Shown here: in pieces, positions 42,545 through 50,381 of the stretch
Layout: the number at the start of each line of letters is the position of its first letter
Position numbering within the stretch: the first letter of the stretch is position 1
Assembly (NCBI RefSeq): GCF_019219825.1
Contig: NZ_JAHUXH010000007.1
Coordinates: forward strand, 62,001 to 126,000
DNA from: Streptomyces sp. TRM70350
Lineage (GTDB): Bacteria > Actinomycetota > Actinomycetes > Streptomycetales > Streptomycetaceae
DNA: 64,000 nt
Reading direction: 5' to 3'
The notes under the pieces: generated by a model
The model's input: only the letters and a program-made list of their open reading frames with translations
Database searches by the model: none
Told to the model about the DNA's origin: nothing
Program-made: the position numbers and the translations under genes

Positions 42545-43737
42545 TACCGGTCCAGGTCGAGGTCCAGCATGCGGATCGCGTTGCCCCGCATCAGCTTGTG
42601 GACGGTCTCGTCGTCGAGGCCCTTGACGTGGTCGAGGGCGACCTCCTTGGTGTGCGGGAAGGTGGAGTCGACGTGCGGGTAGTCGGTCTCGAAGGTGGCG
42701 TTGTCGCGCCCGACGACGTCCAGCGACGCCACCCCGTGCTTGTCGCGGAAGAAGCAGCAGAAGATCTGCCGGTAGTAGTACGTCGACGGCGGCTCCGGAA
42801 CGAGGTCCCGGACGCCGCCCCACGCGCGGTGCTCCTCCCAGACGTCGTCGGCGCGCTCCAGGGCGTACGGGATCCAGCCCATCTGGCCCTCGGAGTAGGC
42901 GAGTTTGAGCCGGGGAAAGCGCACCAGGACCCCGCTGAAGAGGAAGTCCGTCATCGAGGCCATCGCGTTGTTGAACGACAGCGAGGCCTGCACGGCGGGG
43001 GGCGCGTCCGGGGAGGCGGCCGGCATCTGGGACGACGAGCCGATGTGCATGTTGATCACCGTCCCGGTCTCCTGGCAGATCGCGAAGAACGGGTCCCAGT
43101 AGCCGGAGTGGATGGACGGCAGCCCCAGGTGGGTGGGGATCTCGGAGAAGGTCACGGCCTTCACCCCGCGCGCGGCGTTGCGCCGGATCTCCGCCACGGC
43201 GAGGTCGATGTCCCACAGCGGGATGAGGCACAGCGGGATGAGCCGCCCGCCGCTGTCGCCGCACCACTCCTCGACCATCCAGTCGTTGTAGGCGCGCACG
43301 CAGGCCAGGGCGACCTCCTTGTCGTGCGCCTCGGCGAAGGTCTGCCCGCAAAAACGCGGGAAGGTCGGGAAGCACAGGGACGCCTCGACGTGGTTGAGGT
43401 CCATGTCCTCGAGCCGCGCCTTGGGGTCCCAGCAGCCGCGCCGCATCTCCTCGCGGGTGATGCCCTCCAGGGTCATCTCGTCGCGGTCGAAGCCGACGGC
43501 GGCGATGTTGCGCTTGTACGGGAACTTGAGGTCCTCGTAGATCCACCAGTCGGTGGGCTGGCCGCCCGGGTCCATGGTGATCTGGTACTTGCCGCCGACG
43601 TAGGCGAGTTCGCCGATGCCCGCGGTGAGCGGTTTGGGCCCGCGGTCGCGGTACTTGCTCGGCAGCCAGGTCTCGAAGAGGTGCGCGGGCTCGATCACAT
43701 GGTCGTCGACGCTGATGATGCGGGGCAGTTCGGTCAT
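42544..43737 (-). CDS. Amidohydrolase family (amidohydrolase_2) protein
   Basis: A 397-residue paralogue of the 468-1688 enzyme. It shows IISVDDHVIEPAHLFETWLP, MDLNHVEASLCFPTFPRFCG, VINMHIGSSSQMP and FETDYPHVDSTFPHTKEV in the same order. The start at 43737 follows GAGGGGG and is the first conserved methionine; the longer frame to 43821 overlaps both operators. It is the first gene of an operon with the dehydrogenase pair, so it probably acts on a substrate of the same ring- or side-chain-degrading route. Confidence 0.9.
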   Translation of the reverse strand: MTELPRIISVDDHVIEPAHLFETWLPSKYRDRGPKPLTAGIGELAYVGGKYQITMDPGGQPTDWWIYEDLKFPYKRNIAAVGFDRDEMTLEGITREEMRRGCWDPKARLEDMDLNHVEASLCFPTFPRFCGQTFAEAHDKEVALACVRAYNDWMVEEWCGDSGGRLIPLCLIPLWDIDLAVAEIRRNAARGVKAVTFSEIPTHLGLPSIHSGYWDPFFAICQETGTVINMHIGSSSQMPAASPDAPPAVQASLSFNNAMASMTDFLFSGVLVRFPRLKLAYSEGQMGWIPYALERADDVWEEHRAWGGVRDLVPEPPSTYYYRQIFCCFFRDKHGVASLDVVGRDNATFETDYPHVDSTFPHTKEVALDHVKGLDDETVHKLMRGNAIRMLDLDLDR

Positions 43738-43764
43738 GGGTCCCCCTCGCCGAACAGTATTTAT

Positions 43765-43779
43765 CTGATGGTGCGTCAG
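43765..43779. promoter_or_regulatory. Operator palindrome (first of the second 27-bp-spaced pair)
   Basis: CTGATGGTGCGTCAG lies 27 bp upstream of the amidohydrolase start on the minus strand. AT-rich sequence (TATTTAT and TAGCATCTTA) flanks it. Confidence 0.7.
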
Positions 43780-43791
43780 ATAGCATCTTAC

Positions 43792-43806
43792 CTGACGACC
43801 CGTCAG
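43792..43806. promoter_or_regulatory. Perfect operator palindrome (second of the pair)
   Basis: CTGACGACCCGTCAG ends 17 bp before the CoA-ligase GTG at 43824. Its centre lies 27 bp from that of 43765-43779, the same geometry as at 7719/7746. Confidence 0.75.
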
Positions 43807-43823
43807 CCAAGCAGGGGGCACAC

Positions 43824-45335
43824 GTGAAAGAGACCCCGCACTCCCTGAGCTCCTCCCGCACGCTGTGGGAACTGCTCCACCGCCGCGCCGACCGCACCCC
43901 CGACCGCCCCGTCCTCCTCCAGGACGACCGCACCCTCACCTTCGGCGCCCTGCGCGAGCGCGCCGAACGGACCGCCTCCGGCCTCTACGGCATGGGCGTG
44001 CGCCCCGGCACGGTCGTCGCCTGGCAGCTGCCCACCCGTATCGAGACGGCGGTGCTGTCCTTCGCGCTGGCCCGCCTGGGCGCCGTACAGACCCCGCTCA
44101 TCCCGTTCCTGCGGGACCGCGAGGTCGGCTTCGCGCTGCGCGAGTCGGGCGCCGAGTACTTCGCCGTACCGGGCACCTGGCGGGGCTTCGACCACACCGG
44201 CATGGCCCGCCGACTCGGCGCGAAGGGGGTCTTCGAGGCGTACGACGGCCTGCCCGACGGCGACCCCTCGGTGCTGCCCGCGCCGCCCGCGCGGGGCACC
44301 GACGTGCGCTGGATCTACTGGACCTCCGGCACGACCTCCGAGCCCAAGGGCGTCCTGCACACCGACCGTTCCCTGATCGCGGGCGGCTCCTGCCTGGCGC
44401 ACGCCCTGCGCCCCACGGCCGACGACGTGGGGTCGATCGCCTTCCCGTACGCCCACATAGGCGGCCCCGACTACACGGTGATGCTGCTGCTGTACGGCTT
44501 CCCGGCGCTGCTGGTCGAGCAGTTCGCGCTGCCGGACGCGCTGGCGGCGTACCGAGCGCGGAGGGTGACGATCGCCGGCGGTTCGACGGCGTTCTACTCG
44601 ATGTTCCTGGCCGAGCAGCGCAAACAGCCGGGAGTCCCCGTCGTACCGACCCTGCGGCTGCTCGCGGGCGGCGGGGCGGCCAAGCCGCCGGAGGTCTACC
44701 ACGCCGTCGTCCGCGAGATGGGCGTCCAGCTCACCCACGGGTACGGCATGACCGAGGTGCCGATGATCACCATGGGGACGCCGGACGACACGCCCGAGAA
44801 CCTGGCGACGACCGAGGGACGGCCGCCTGAGGGCATGGAGATACGGATCGTCGACGGAGAGGTGCGGCTGCGCGGGGAGGCCGTCTGCCGGGGTTATCTG
44901 GACCCGGCGCAGACGGCGGAGGCCTTCGACGAGAACGGCTTCCTGCGCACCGGCGACCTCGGGCAGCTCACCGAGAGCGGGCACCTGGTCCTCACCGGCC
45001 GCCTCAAGGACGTGATCATCCGCAAGGGGGAGAACATCTCCGCCAAGGAGATCGAGGACCTGCTGCACCGGCATCCGGCGGTCGCGGACGTCGCGGTGAT
45101 CGGCCTGCCGGACGCCGATCGCGGGGAACGGGTCTGCGCGGTCGTCGAACAGCCCTCGGAGGCCGCCCCCCTGACACTGGAGGCGGTGACGGCGTACCTG
45201 CGCGCGGAAGGACTCTCGGTCCACAAGCTGCCGGAGCAGCTGGAGGTGGTCGACGCCCTTCCGCGCAACGACACCCTGCGCAAGGTGCTCAAGTACAAGC
45301 TCAGGGAGCGTTTCTCGGCTACTCGGGGACGGTGA
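43824..45335 (+). CDS. AMP-forming acyl-CoA synthetase (cyclohexanecarboxylate-CoA ligase-like)
   Basis: A 503-residue ANL ligase. WIYWTSGTTSEPKGVLHTDR is the P-loop. THGYGMTEVPMI is the A5 motif. NGFLRTGDLGQLTESGHLVL and GRLKDVIIRKGENISAKEIE form the hinge region. RNDTLRKVLKYKLR carries the C-terminal lysine. It is divergent from the amidohydrolase operon across two operators. Its GTG at 43824 has AGGGGG upstream. It activates an unidentified carboxylate, perhaps the first committed substrate of the divergent operon. Its tail overlaps the convergent EF-hand gene by 17 bp. Confidence 0.9.
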   Translation: MKETPHSLSSSRTLWELLHRRADRTPDRPVLLQDDRTLTFGALRERAERTASGLYGMGVRPGTVVAWQLPTRIETAVLSFALARLGAVQTPLIPFLRDREVGFALRESGAEYFAVPGTWRGFDHTGMARRLGAKGVFEAYDGLPDGDPSVLPAPPARGTDVRWIYWTSGTTSEPKGVLHTDRSLIAGGSCLAHALRPTADDVGSIAFPYAHIGGPDYTVMLLLYGFPALLVEQFALPDALAAYRARRVTIAGGSTAFYSMFLAEQRKQPGVPVVPTLRLLAGGGAAKPPEVYHAVVREMGVQLTHGYGMTEVPMITMGTPDDTPENLATTEGRPPEGMEIRIVDGEVRLRGEAVCRGYLDPAQTAEAFDENGFLRTGDLGQLTESGHLVLTGRLKDVIIRKGENISAKEIEDLLHRHPAVADVAVIGLPDADRGERVCAVVEQPSEAAPLTLEAVTAYLRAEGLSVHKLPEQLEVVDALPRNDTLRKVLKYKLRERFSATRGR

Positions 45336-45831
45336 AGTAGCGGGCGAACGCGGGGATGATCTCCGCCTCGCTCACCTTGCCGTCGCCGTCGGCGTCGAGC
45401 GTGGCGGCCGCGGCCCGCGCGATGTCCTCGGACACGCCGAGCACCTGCAGCACGCGCGCGAGGTCCTCGACCGTGGCCGCGCCGTCGCCGTCCGGGTCGG
45501 CGACGGCGAGGGCGGCGTGCAGGAAGGGGCGGGCGATCTCGGCGAACCGGTCGGGGTTGTCGCGCAGCCGCTTGACCGCGCCGGTGACGAACTCCTCCCG
45601 GGTGATGCGCTGGTCACCGTCCCGGTCCGCTATCCCGGCCATGCCCTGCCAGAAGGCCTCCGCGCCGCCGTACAGCGCCTGCCCCTTGTCGGAGCGGGAC
45701 GCCGTGCCGAACTCCGCGAGCAGCGCCTTGGCCGCGCCGCTGAAGTCCTCGCGGTCGATGTAGCCGTTGCCGTCCTGGTCGAAGGTGGCGAACCGGGCCG
45801 CGATCCTGCGCTCGTACTCGCTGCTGACCAT
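45319..45831 (-). CDS. EF-hand calcium-binding protein (calerythrin-like)
   Basis: A 170-residue protein with four EF-hand loops: DQDGNGYIDREDF, DRDGDQRITREEF, DPDGDGAATVEDL and DADGDGKVSEAEI. The first, second and fourth keep a full set of acidic ligands; the third has Ala at a central position. It resembles calerythrin-type sarcoplasmic calcium-binding proteins found in streptomycetes, thought to buffer or sense cytosolic calcium. It is a single gene, convergent with the CoA ligase. Confidence 0.9.
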   Translation of the reverse strand: MVSSEYERRIAARFATFDQDGNGYIDREDFSGAAKALLAEFGTASRSDKGQALYGGAEAFWQGMAGIADRDGDQRITREEFVTGAVKRLRDNPDRFAEIARPFLHAALAVADPDGDGAATVEDLARVLQVLGVSEDIARAAAATLDADGDGKVSEAEIIPAFARYFTVPE

Positions 45832-45969
45832 GTCTTTTCAGGCCGCCTCACGTCACGTCGGGGTGTATCTCGCCAGGGAGCGTACGACGCGGGGGGCGGT
45901 TCACGAGCGGGAAAACGACGGTTGTGCCAAGACCGGGGGAATTTTGGAACAACGGTGTGGCAGACCCCT

Positions 45970-46350
45970 TCACGCCGACAGGGGACTGGCGTCGTCGGAG
46001 GTCGCGGACGGCAGATCGGCGTGCACGTCGAACAACCGCCGTACGCCGAGCGCGCCGAGCACGCGGTTGACGTGCGAGCCGTCGGCCGCGCCCTGCGCCG
46101 GGAGTATCAGCCGCAGCCGCCCCTGACAGGAGCGCAGCAGCCGACGGGCCGCGATCAGCACACCCACACCGCTGGAGTCGCAGAACCAGACCTCGGAGAG
46201 GTCGAGGACGAGACTGTGGCGGCCCTCGGCCACCGCGTCGTGCACCCGCTGACGCAGCACCGGCGACGTCACCAGATCCAGCTCGCCCGACACCTGGAGC
46301 ACGGCCCATGCGCCCTGCTCACCGCCGGTCACTTTGAACGCCACCACCAT
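45970..46350 (-). CDS. STAS-domain anti-sigma factor antagonist
   Basis: A 126-residue STAS protein. VLQVSGELDLVTSPVLRQRV and LVLDLSEVWFCDSSGVGVLI contain the conserved DSSG phosphorylation site. The C-terminus is extended and acidic. By family it is phosphorylated by an HATPase anti-sigma kinase and dephosphorylated by a SpoIIE phosphatase; both kinds are encoded in this window (39586 and 30058), though a direct link is not shown. It is monocistronic. Confidence 0.9.
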   Translation of the reverse strand: MVVAFKVTGGEQGAWAVLQVSGELDLVTSPVLRQRVHDAVAEGRHSLVLDLSEVWFCDSSGVGVLIAARRLLRSCQGRLRLILPAQGAADGSHVNRVLGALGVRRLFDVHADLPSATSDDASPLSA

Positions 46351-46681
46351 GCCCTTCGTCGCCGGAACGCGCGGGAAACAGCCGGAACCGCCCGGAAACG
46401 GAATCAGTTCCTACGCTTCCTTGCGGCGCGGCTGCCCAGCGGCCGTTCCCTGAAACACCCTGCCAGAAACGGAGCCCGAACAAAAAAGGCTTGATTCAGT
46501 CGCATTCGATCCGATTCGATCAGGCCTGGTCTTGCGCACGCTGGGTAGGCGCAGCCGGAAGGCCTTACCACCTGCGCTTCGTCGAGGGGCGCGCATTGCC
46601 ACAAAGGGGCGTGCGTTGTCAGACGTGCCGACTACATTCGAGGCGGCGATGGACGCAGGCTGGACGCCGGGAGGGGGCAGC
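46351..46681. other. Divergent promoter region between the STAS and sigma-factor genes
   Basis: An AT-richer patch (about 46470-46525) contains AAAAAAGGCTTGATTC and two direct copies of ATTCGATC 10 bp apart (46504-46511 and 46514-46521). A TTG start at 46616 with GGGG upstream could lengthen the sigma factor by 22 residues. No other gene is seen. Confidence 0.4.
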
Positions 46682-47254
46682 ATGGCGAAGAAGGACGCAC
46701 CGCCCCGCTGGGACCGCAAGATGCAGCAGCGACTCGCACGCGGTGAGGCGGCCGCCCTGGGCGAGCTCTACGACCGTTTCGCCTCCCTCGTCCACGGCCT
46801 GGCCCACCGCGTCCTCGGCGACGAGCGGGCCGCCGACGGCATCACCCACGAGGTCTTCGTCCACATCTGGGAACACCCCGACGCCTACGACCCCAAACAG
46901 GGCCCCCTCCGCTCCTGGGTCGCCGCCCTCACCCACCGCCTGGCCGTGCAACGCCTGCGCGCCACCGAGACCGCCGCCCTCACCGAATCCGGCCACGGCT
47001 CCTCCGAGGAACTGGAACGCAAGGTCCGCCACGCCTCGGTCGCCGCCCGCGCCGACTACATCGTCCAGTCCATGCCGGCCCCGTTGCGCGCCGCCCTGGA
47101 GCGGGCCTACTTCCAGCGCCGCGACTACCGCCAGACCGCCACCGACCTCGGCATCACCGAGGACGAGGCACGCCGCCGCCTCCGCCTGGGCCTGCAACTC
47201 CTCACCACGGCCCACGACGCCGGCACACCGCCCGGATACGGAGGTGCGGTGTGA
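46682..47254 (+). CDS. RNA polymerase sigma factor, sigma-70/ECF family
   Basis: A 190-residue sigma factor. Region 2 (about 10-80) includes ARGEAAALGELYDRFASLVH and ADGITHEVFVHIWEHPDAYD. Region 4 (about 130-180) includes PAPLRAALERAYFQRRDYRQ and DLGITEDEARRRLRLGLQLL. GGGAGGGGG stands 4 nt before ATG 46682, which is why this start was chosen over the TTG at 46616. The downstream gene overlaps it by 4 bp and has a zinc-finger anti-sigma domain, so it probably restrains this factor. Confidence 0.9.
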   Translation: MAKKDAPPRWDRKMQQRLARGEAAALGELYDRFASLVHGLAHRVLGDERAADGITHEVFVHIWEHPDAYDPKQGPLRSWVAALTHRLAVQRLRATETAALTESGHGSSEELERKVRHASVAARADYIVQSMPAPLRAALERAYFQRRDYRQTATDLGITEDEARRRLRLGLQLLTTAHDAGTPPGYGGAV

Positions 47255-48498
47255 CCGACCCGGACCACCCCGACCCGCACGACGACCACGAGGAGCAGGA
47301 GCACACCCAGCCCCGCATCCCCACACCAAGGACCTCGGTCGAGGACACGGGCCTCCCCCTGCCCACCCTCCACCCGGCTCCCCCACCCCTCGAACACCGC
47401 GTGCTGAAGTCCCTGCTGGGCGCCTGGGCGCTGGCCGCCTGCTCCCCCGAGGAGACGACGGCGGTCGAGGACCACCTGGGCACGTGCGGAAGCTGCGCCG
47501 ACGAGGCCCGCCGGCTCCGCGAGGCGGTCGGCCTGCTGCAGCGCCCCGACAGCCTCGACCTCGACCCCGGCCTGCGCACCCGCGTCCTGGAGTCCTGCCT
47601 CGACCGGCGCCCACCCCGCATCCCGGTCCCCGAGTGGGCCATGCCCTACGACGCCGAGAGCGCCCGCCTCGACGCCCTCCTGCAGGACTTCGGCGACGCC
47701 GAGTGGCACGCGCCCGTACGGCTGCGCTGGTTCGACGGCACCAAGCCGACCAGCCGCCGCACGACCGTCGCCGGCGTCATCGCCCACCTCCTCGCCGTCG
47801 ACGGCCTGATCGCCCTCGCCCTCGGCCTGGACGACCCCCTCGGCGACACCGACGCCGACCCGCCGACGCCCACGGGCCGCACGGAGGCGTACTGGCAGGC
47901 CTCCCACTTCCCACCGACCCGCACCGTCCGGGCCCCCTGGCGCGAGCAGAGCCACGGCATCGTCCGCACGGTGTCCTTCACCGGCGGCAGCGCGGGCAAG
48001 CGGGGCGTACCGTACGGCGACTGCGAGCTGCCCCTGCACGACGCGATGATCGACCGGGCCTTCGAGTGCTGGGTGCACGCGGAGGACATCGCGGAAGCGG
48101 TGGACTACCCCTACGACCCCCCGTCGGCGCGCCACCTCAACCGCATGATCGACCTGGCGGCCCGCCTGCTCCCCACTACCCTCGCGGAACGCCGCCGCGC
48201 GGGCCTGGCGTCCCCCGCGCACACCCTCCGCCACCTGGTCCCCGCCGGCAAGCCCGGCCGCACCCTCCGCCTGGAAATCGAGGGCTCGGGCGGCGGCGAG
48301 TGGCTGATCCCCCTGGACTCCCCCGCGGCCATCGGCTCCGCCGACCACGAGGTGGCCCACGTGGCCCTGGACGGCGTCGAGTTCTGCCGCCTGGCCGCGG
48401 GCCACGTCTCCCCCGACGAAGCGGCCACAGGCCAACTGGGCGACCGAGAGGCCATCAGAGACGTCCTGTTCGCAACGGCGTCCCTGAGCCGCATGTAA
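47251..48498 (+). CDS. Zinc-finger anti-sigma factor fused to a mycothiol-dependent maleylpyruvate isomerase-like domain
   Basis: A 415-residue protein. After a Pro/His/Glu-rich N-terminus comes an anti-sigma zinc finger (LLGAWALAACSPEETTAVED then HLGTCGSCADEARRL, a H-x3-C-x2-C arrangement) at about 55-95. The rest (about 130-415) resembles the MDMPI fold, with TVAGVIAHLLAVDGLIALAL, AFECWVHAEDIAEAVDYPYD and a C-terminal EVAHVALDGVEFCRLAAG. The fusion suggests that a thiol- or redox-linked domain controls sigma release, which is inference. Its GTG overlaps the sigma stop by 4 bp. Confidence 0.88.
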   Translation: MTDPDHPDPHDDHEEQEHTQPRIPTPRTSVEDTGLPLPTLHPAPPPLEHRVLKSLLGAWALAACSPEETTAVEDHLGTCGSCADEARRLREAVGLLQRPDSLDLDPGLRTRVLESCLDRRPPRIPVPEWAMPYDAESARLDALLQDFGDAEWHAPVRLRWFDGTKPTSRRTTVAGVIAHLLAVDGLIALALGLDDPLGDTDADPPTPTGRTEAYWQASHFPPTRTVRAPWREQSHGIVRTVSFTGGSAGKRGVPYGDCELPLHDAMIDRAFECWVHAEDIAEAVDYPYDPPSARHLNRMIDLAARLLPTTLAERRRAGLASPAHTLRHLVPAGKPGRTLRLEIEGSGGGEWLIPLDSPAAIGSADHEVAHVALDGVEFCRLAAGHVSPDEAATGQLGDREAIRDVLFATASLSRM

Positions 48499-48640
48499 CC
48501 GTCCCCCGGCATCGCAACCGAGCCCGGGACGTGGCGCAGCCCGGCGCGACGGGCTGCCGCCCGCGCCCACCCGTGCCACCCCAGGCGACACGACGGCCCG
48601 CAGCCAGGTGCATCCGCACTCGCGCACGCACGGAAGGGGA
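48499..48640. other. Intergenic sequence, 3' untranslated
   Basis: GC-rich spacer after the anti-sigma gene; no ribosome site, conserved frame or clear hairpin was seen. It is followed by the palindromic repeat at 48641-48748. Confidence 0.4.
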
Positions 48641-48748
48641 CGTGTCGGGGGGTGTCCGCCCGCAGCGGTTGGCGCGTCAACACGGGCGAGTCGGTCAGAG
48701 ACCGATTCCGCGCCGTTCCGAGGACGGACACCCCGGCGCGGCCCCGAC
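48641..48748. repeat. Palindromic intergenic repeat between convergent genes
   Basis: GGGGTGTCCG (48649-48658) and CGGACACCCC (48725-48734) are perfect inverted repeats. The string GTGTCGGGGGGTGTCCGCCC is one I recall from other Streptomyces intergenic regions; this is from memory. It lies between the convergent anti-sigma and purU genes and could act as a bidirectional terminator. Confidence 0.5.
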
Positions 48749-48821
48749 CCACCACCCGGCACCAGGCGCTACCGCAACCACGCACCCACAGCCACAGGCC
48801 ACCGCAGGCATGACGCCCCAC

Positions 48822-49709
48822 TTACGCGAAGACGACCGTCCGCCGCCCGTTCAACAGAATCCGCCGCTCAGCGTGCCACTTCACGGCCCGAGCCAACGCC
48901 TGGCACTCCACATCCCGCCCGATCCCGACCAGCTGATCCGGGGTGACACCGTGCCCCACCCGCTCGACCTCCTGCTCGATGATCGGCCCCTCATCCAGAT
49001 CCGCCGTGACATAGTGCGCCGTCGCCCCGATCAGCTTCACACCCCGCGCATGCGCCTGGTGATACGGCTTCGCCCCCTTGAAGCTCGGCAGGAACGAGTG
49101 GTGGATATTGATGATCCGCCCGCTCAGCTGCTTGCACAGATCATCCGACAGCACCTGCATGTACCGAGCCAGCACCACCAGCTCCACCCCCTCCTCCCGC
49201 ACGATCTCCAGCAGCCGAGCCTCAGCCTCCGGCTTGGTGTCCTTCGTCACAGGAATGTGGTGGAACGGGATCCCGTAAGACCCCACCAGCTCAGCGAAGT
49301 CGGTGTGGTTGGACACCACACCGACGATCTCCACCGGCAGCGCCCCGATCCGCGCCCGGAACAGCAGATCGTTCAGACAGTGCCCGAACTTGCTGACCAT
49401 CAGCAGAATGCGCATCTTCTCGTCGGCCCGGTTGATCTGCCACTCCATCTGGAACGAGTCGCCGATCGCCGCAAAGCTGGCCCGCAGCTTCTCCACCGTC
49501 ACCGGCGCCTCCGCCGAGAAGTGGACCCGCATGAAGAACAGTCCCGTGTCATGGTCACCGAACTGCTGACTGTCCTCGATGTTGCACCCGGTCATGAACA
49601 GATAGCTCGACACGGCATGCACGATGCCCTGCTTGTCCGGGCACGACAGAGTGAGAACGTACTGATCGGCCGGCACGGCCGCGGCTCGGCTGGTGGACTG
49701 CTCGTTCAT
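48822..49709 (-). CDS. purU: Formyltetrahydrofolate deformylase
   Basis: A 295-residue PurU. The N-terminal ACT domain (about 15-95) includes YVLTLSCPDKQGIVHAVSSY and MTGCNIEDSQQF. The formyl-transferase domain includes MVSKFGHCLNDLLFRARIG, NIHHSFLPSFKGAKPYHQA (catalytic Asn/His region) and GATAHYVTADLDEGPIIEQE with the catalytic Asp. It hydrolyses 10-formyl-THF to formate and THF, balancing one-carbon pools and purine synthesis. It is monocistronic. In S. coelicolor the homologue also neighbours a small conserved protein like the next gene. Confidence 0.96.
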   Translation of the reverse strand: MNEQSTSRAAAVPADQYVLTLSCPDKQGIVHAVSSYLFMTGCNIEDSQQFGDHDTGLFFMRVHFSAEAPVTVEKLRASFAAIGDSFQMEWQINRADEKMRILLMVSKFGHCLNDLLFRARIGALPVEIVGVVSNHTDFAELVGSYGIPFHHIPVTKDTKPEAEARLLEIVREEGVELVVLARYMQVLSDDLCKQLSGRIINIHHSFLPSFKGAKPYHQAHARGVKLIGATAHYVTADLDEGPIIEQEVERVGHGVTPDQLVGIGRDVECQALARAVKWHAERRILLNGRRTVVFA

Positions 49710-49766
49710 GCAGCACAGGGTCCCACACGGACCTGAGCACCCAAAACGTCAGCCGACCACGCAGAA

Positions 49767-50204
49767 CTAGGCCGACCGCGTCAATATCCGCAGCACCTCA
49801 AGCGTCCGGGGCGCCCCGTCCGGATCGTCCCCGTCGCTCACAGCCATCCGCACATGCGCGTCCCGAGCCGCCCGCACCGCCTCCGGCCACGCCGGATGCT
49901 CCACGTAGGAGGACACCGGCGCGTCCGGCCCCACCTGGTGCATGATCCGCAGCACCCGCAGCACCGCGGTGTCCACCAGTGCCGCCTCCTGCGAGTCCCG
50001 GAATATCGTCCCGACGTACTTCTCGGCGGACCAGTGATCCAGCCAGGTGTCCTCGACCAACCGGTACACGGCGTCGGTGACGTCCCCGTACCCCTCGACG
50101 CCCGCCAGCCAGACGTCCCGCTGGAACACCGGATCGGAGAGCATGTGCAGCGCGGAGCGCACATTGCTGCGCCAGCGCCACCACGGCATGTCGTTCAGTG
50201 GCAT
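49767..50204 (-). CDS. Conserved Streptomyces protein of unknown function (SCO4402-like)
   Basis: A 145-residue soluble protein. PLNDMPWWRWRSNVRSALHM, YGDVTDAVYRLVEDTWLDHW and VLRVLRIMHQVGPDAPVSSY look strongly conserved among streptomycetes. I recall it as the neighbour of purU (SCO4402 family), but this was not checked. No catalytic motif is visible; the immunity-like helical layout of SMI1-type families is not evident. The start at 50204 was chosen because the upstream in-frame residues are repetitive and cross a 9-bp tandem repeat. Confidence 0.75.
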   Translation of the reverse strand: MPLNDMPWWRWRSNVRSALHMLSDPVFQRDVWLAGVEGYGDVTDAVYRLVEDTWLDHWSAEKYVGTIFRDSQEAALVDTAVLRVLRIMHQVGPDAPVSSYVEHPAWPEAVRAARDAHVRMAVSDGDDPDGAPRTLEVLRILTRSA

Positions 50205-50251
50205 GGCACCCATCGTGGATGAGCGATGCCCGCGACGGGAAGAGTTCGCCG

Positions 50252-50278
50252 AACCTTGTACACCTTGCACACCTTGCA
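50252..50278. repeat. Triple 9-bp tandem repeat in the divergent promoter
   Basis: AACCTTGTA followed by two exact copies of CACCTTGCA (50252-50260, 50261-50269, 50270-50278). It lies between the SCO4402-like gene and the lipoprotein receptor gene, 48 bp from the former start. The near-helical period suits cooperative binding of a regulator. Confidence 0.65.
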
Positions 50279-50381
50279 CGGTCATCGATCGTACGTTCCT
50301 CGCCACGCGCCGTTCACCGGACCCCGCAATTCACCCGGACGTCACCGGCCGTTGACCAAGGATCACTCAAGGGTTAGCGAT

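Noticed and set aside
46491..49736. 1081-residue open frame on the plus strand
   Set aside because: It crosses the sigma and anti-sigma genes in another frame and runs antisense to purU; Pro/Arg-rich with no domains.
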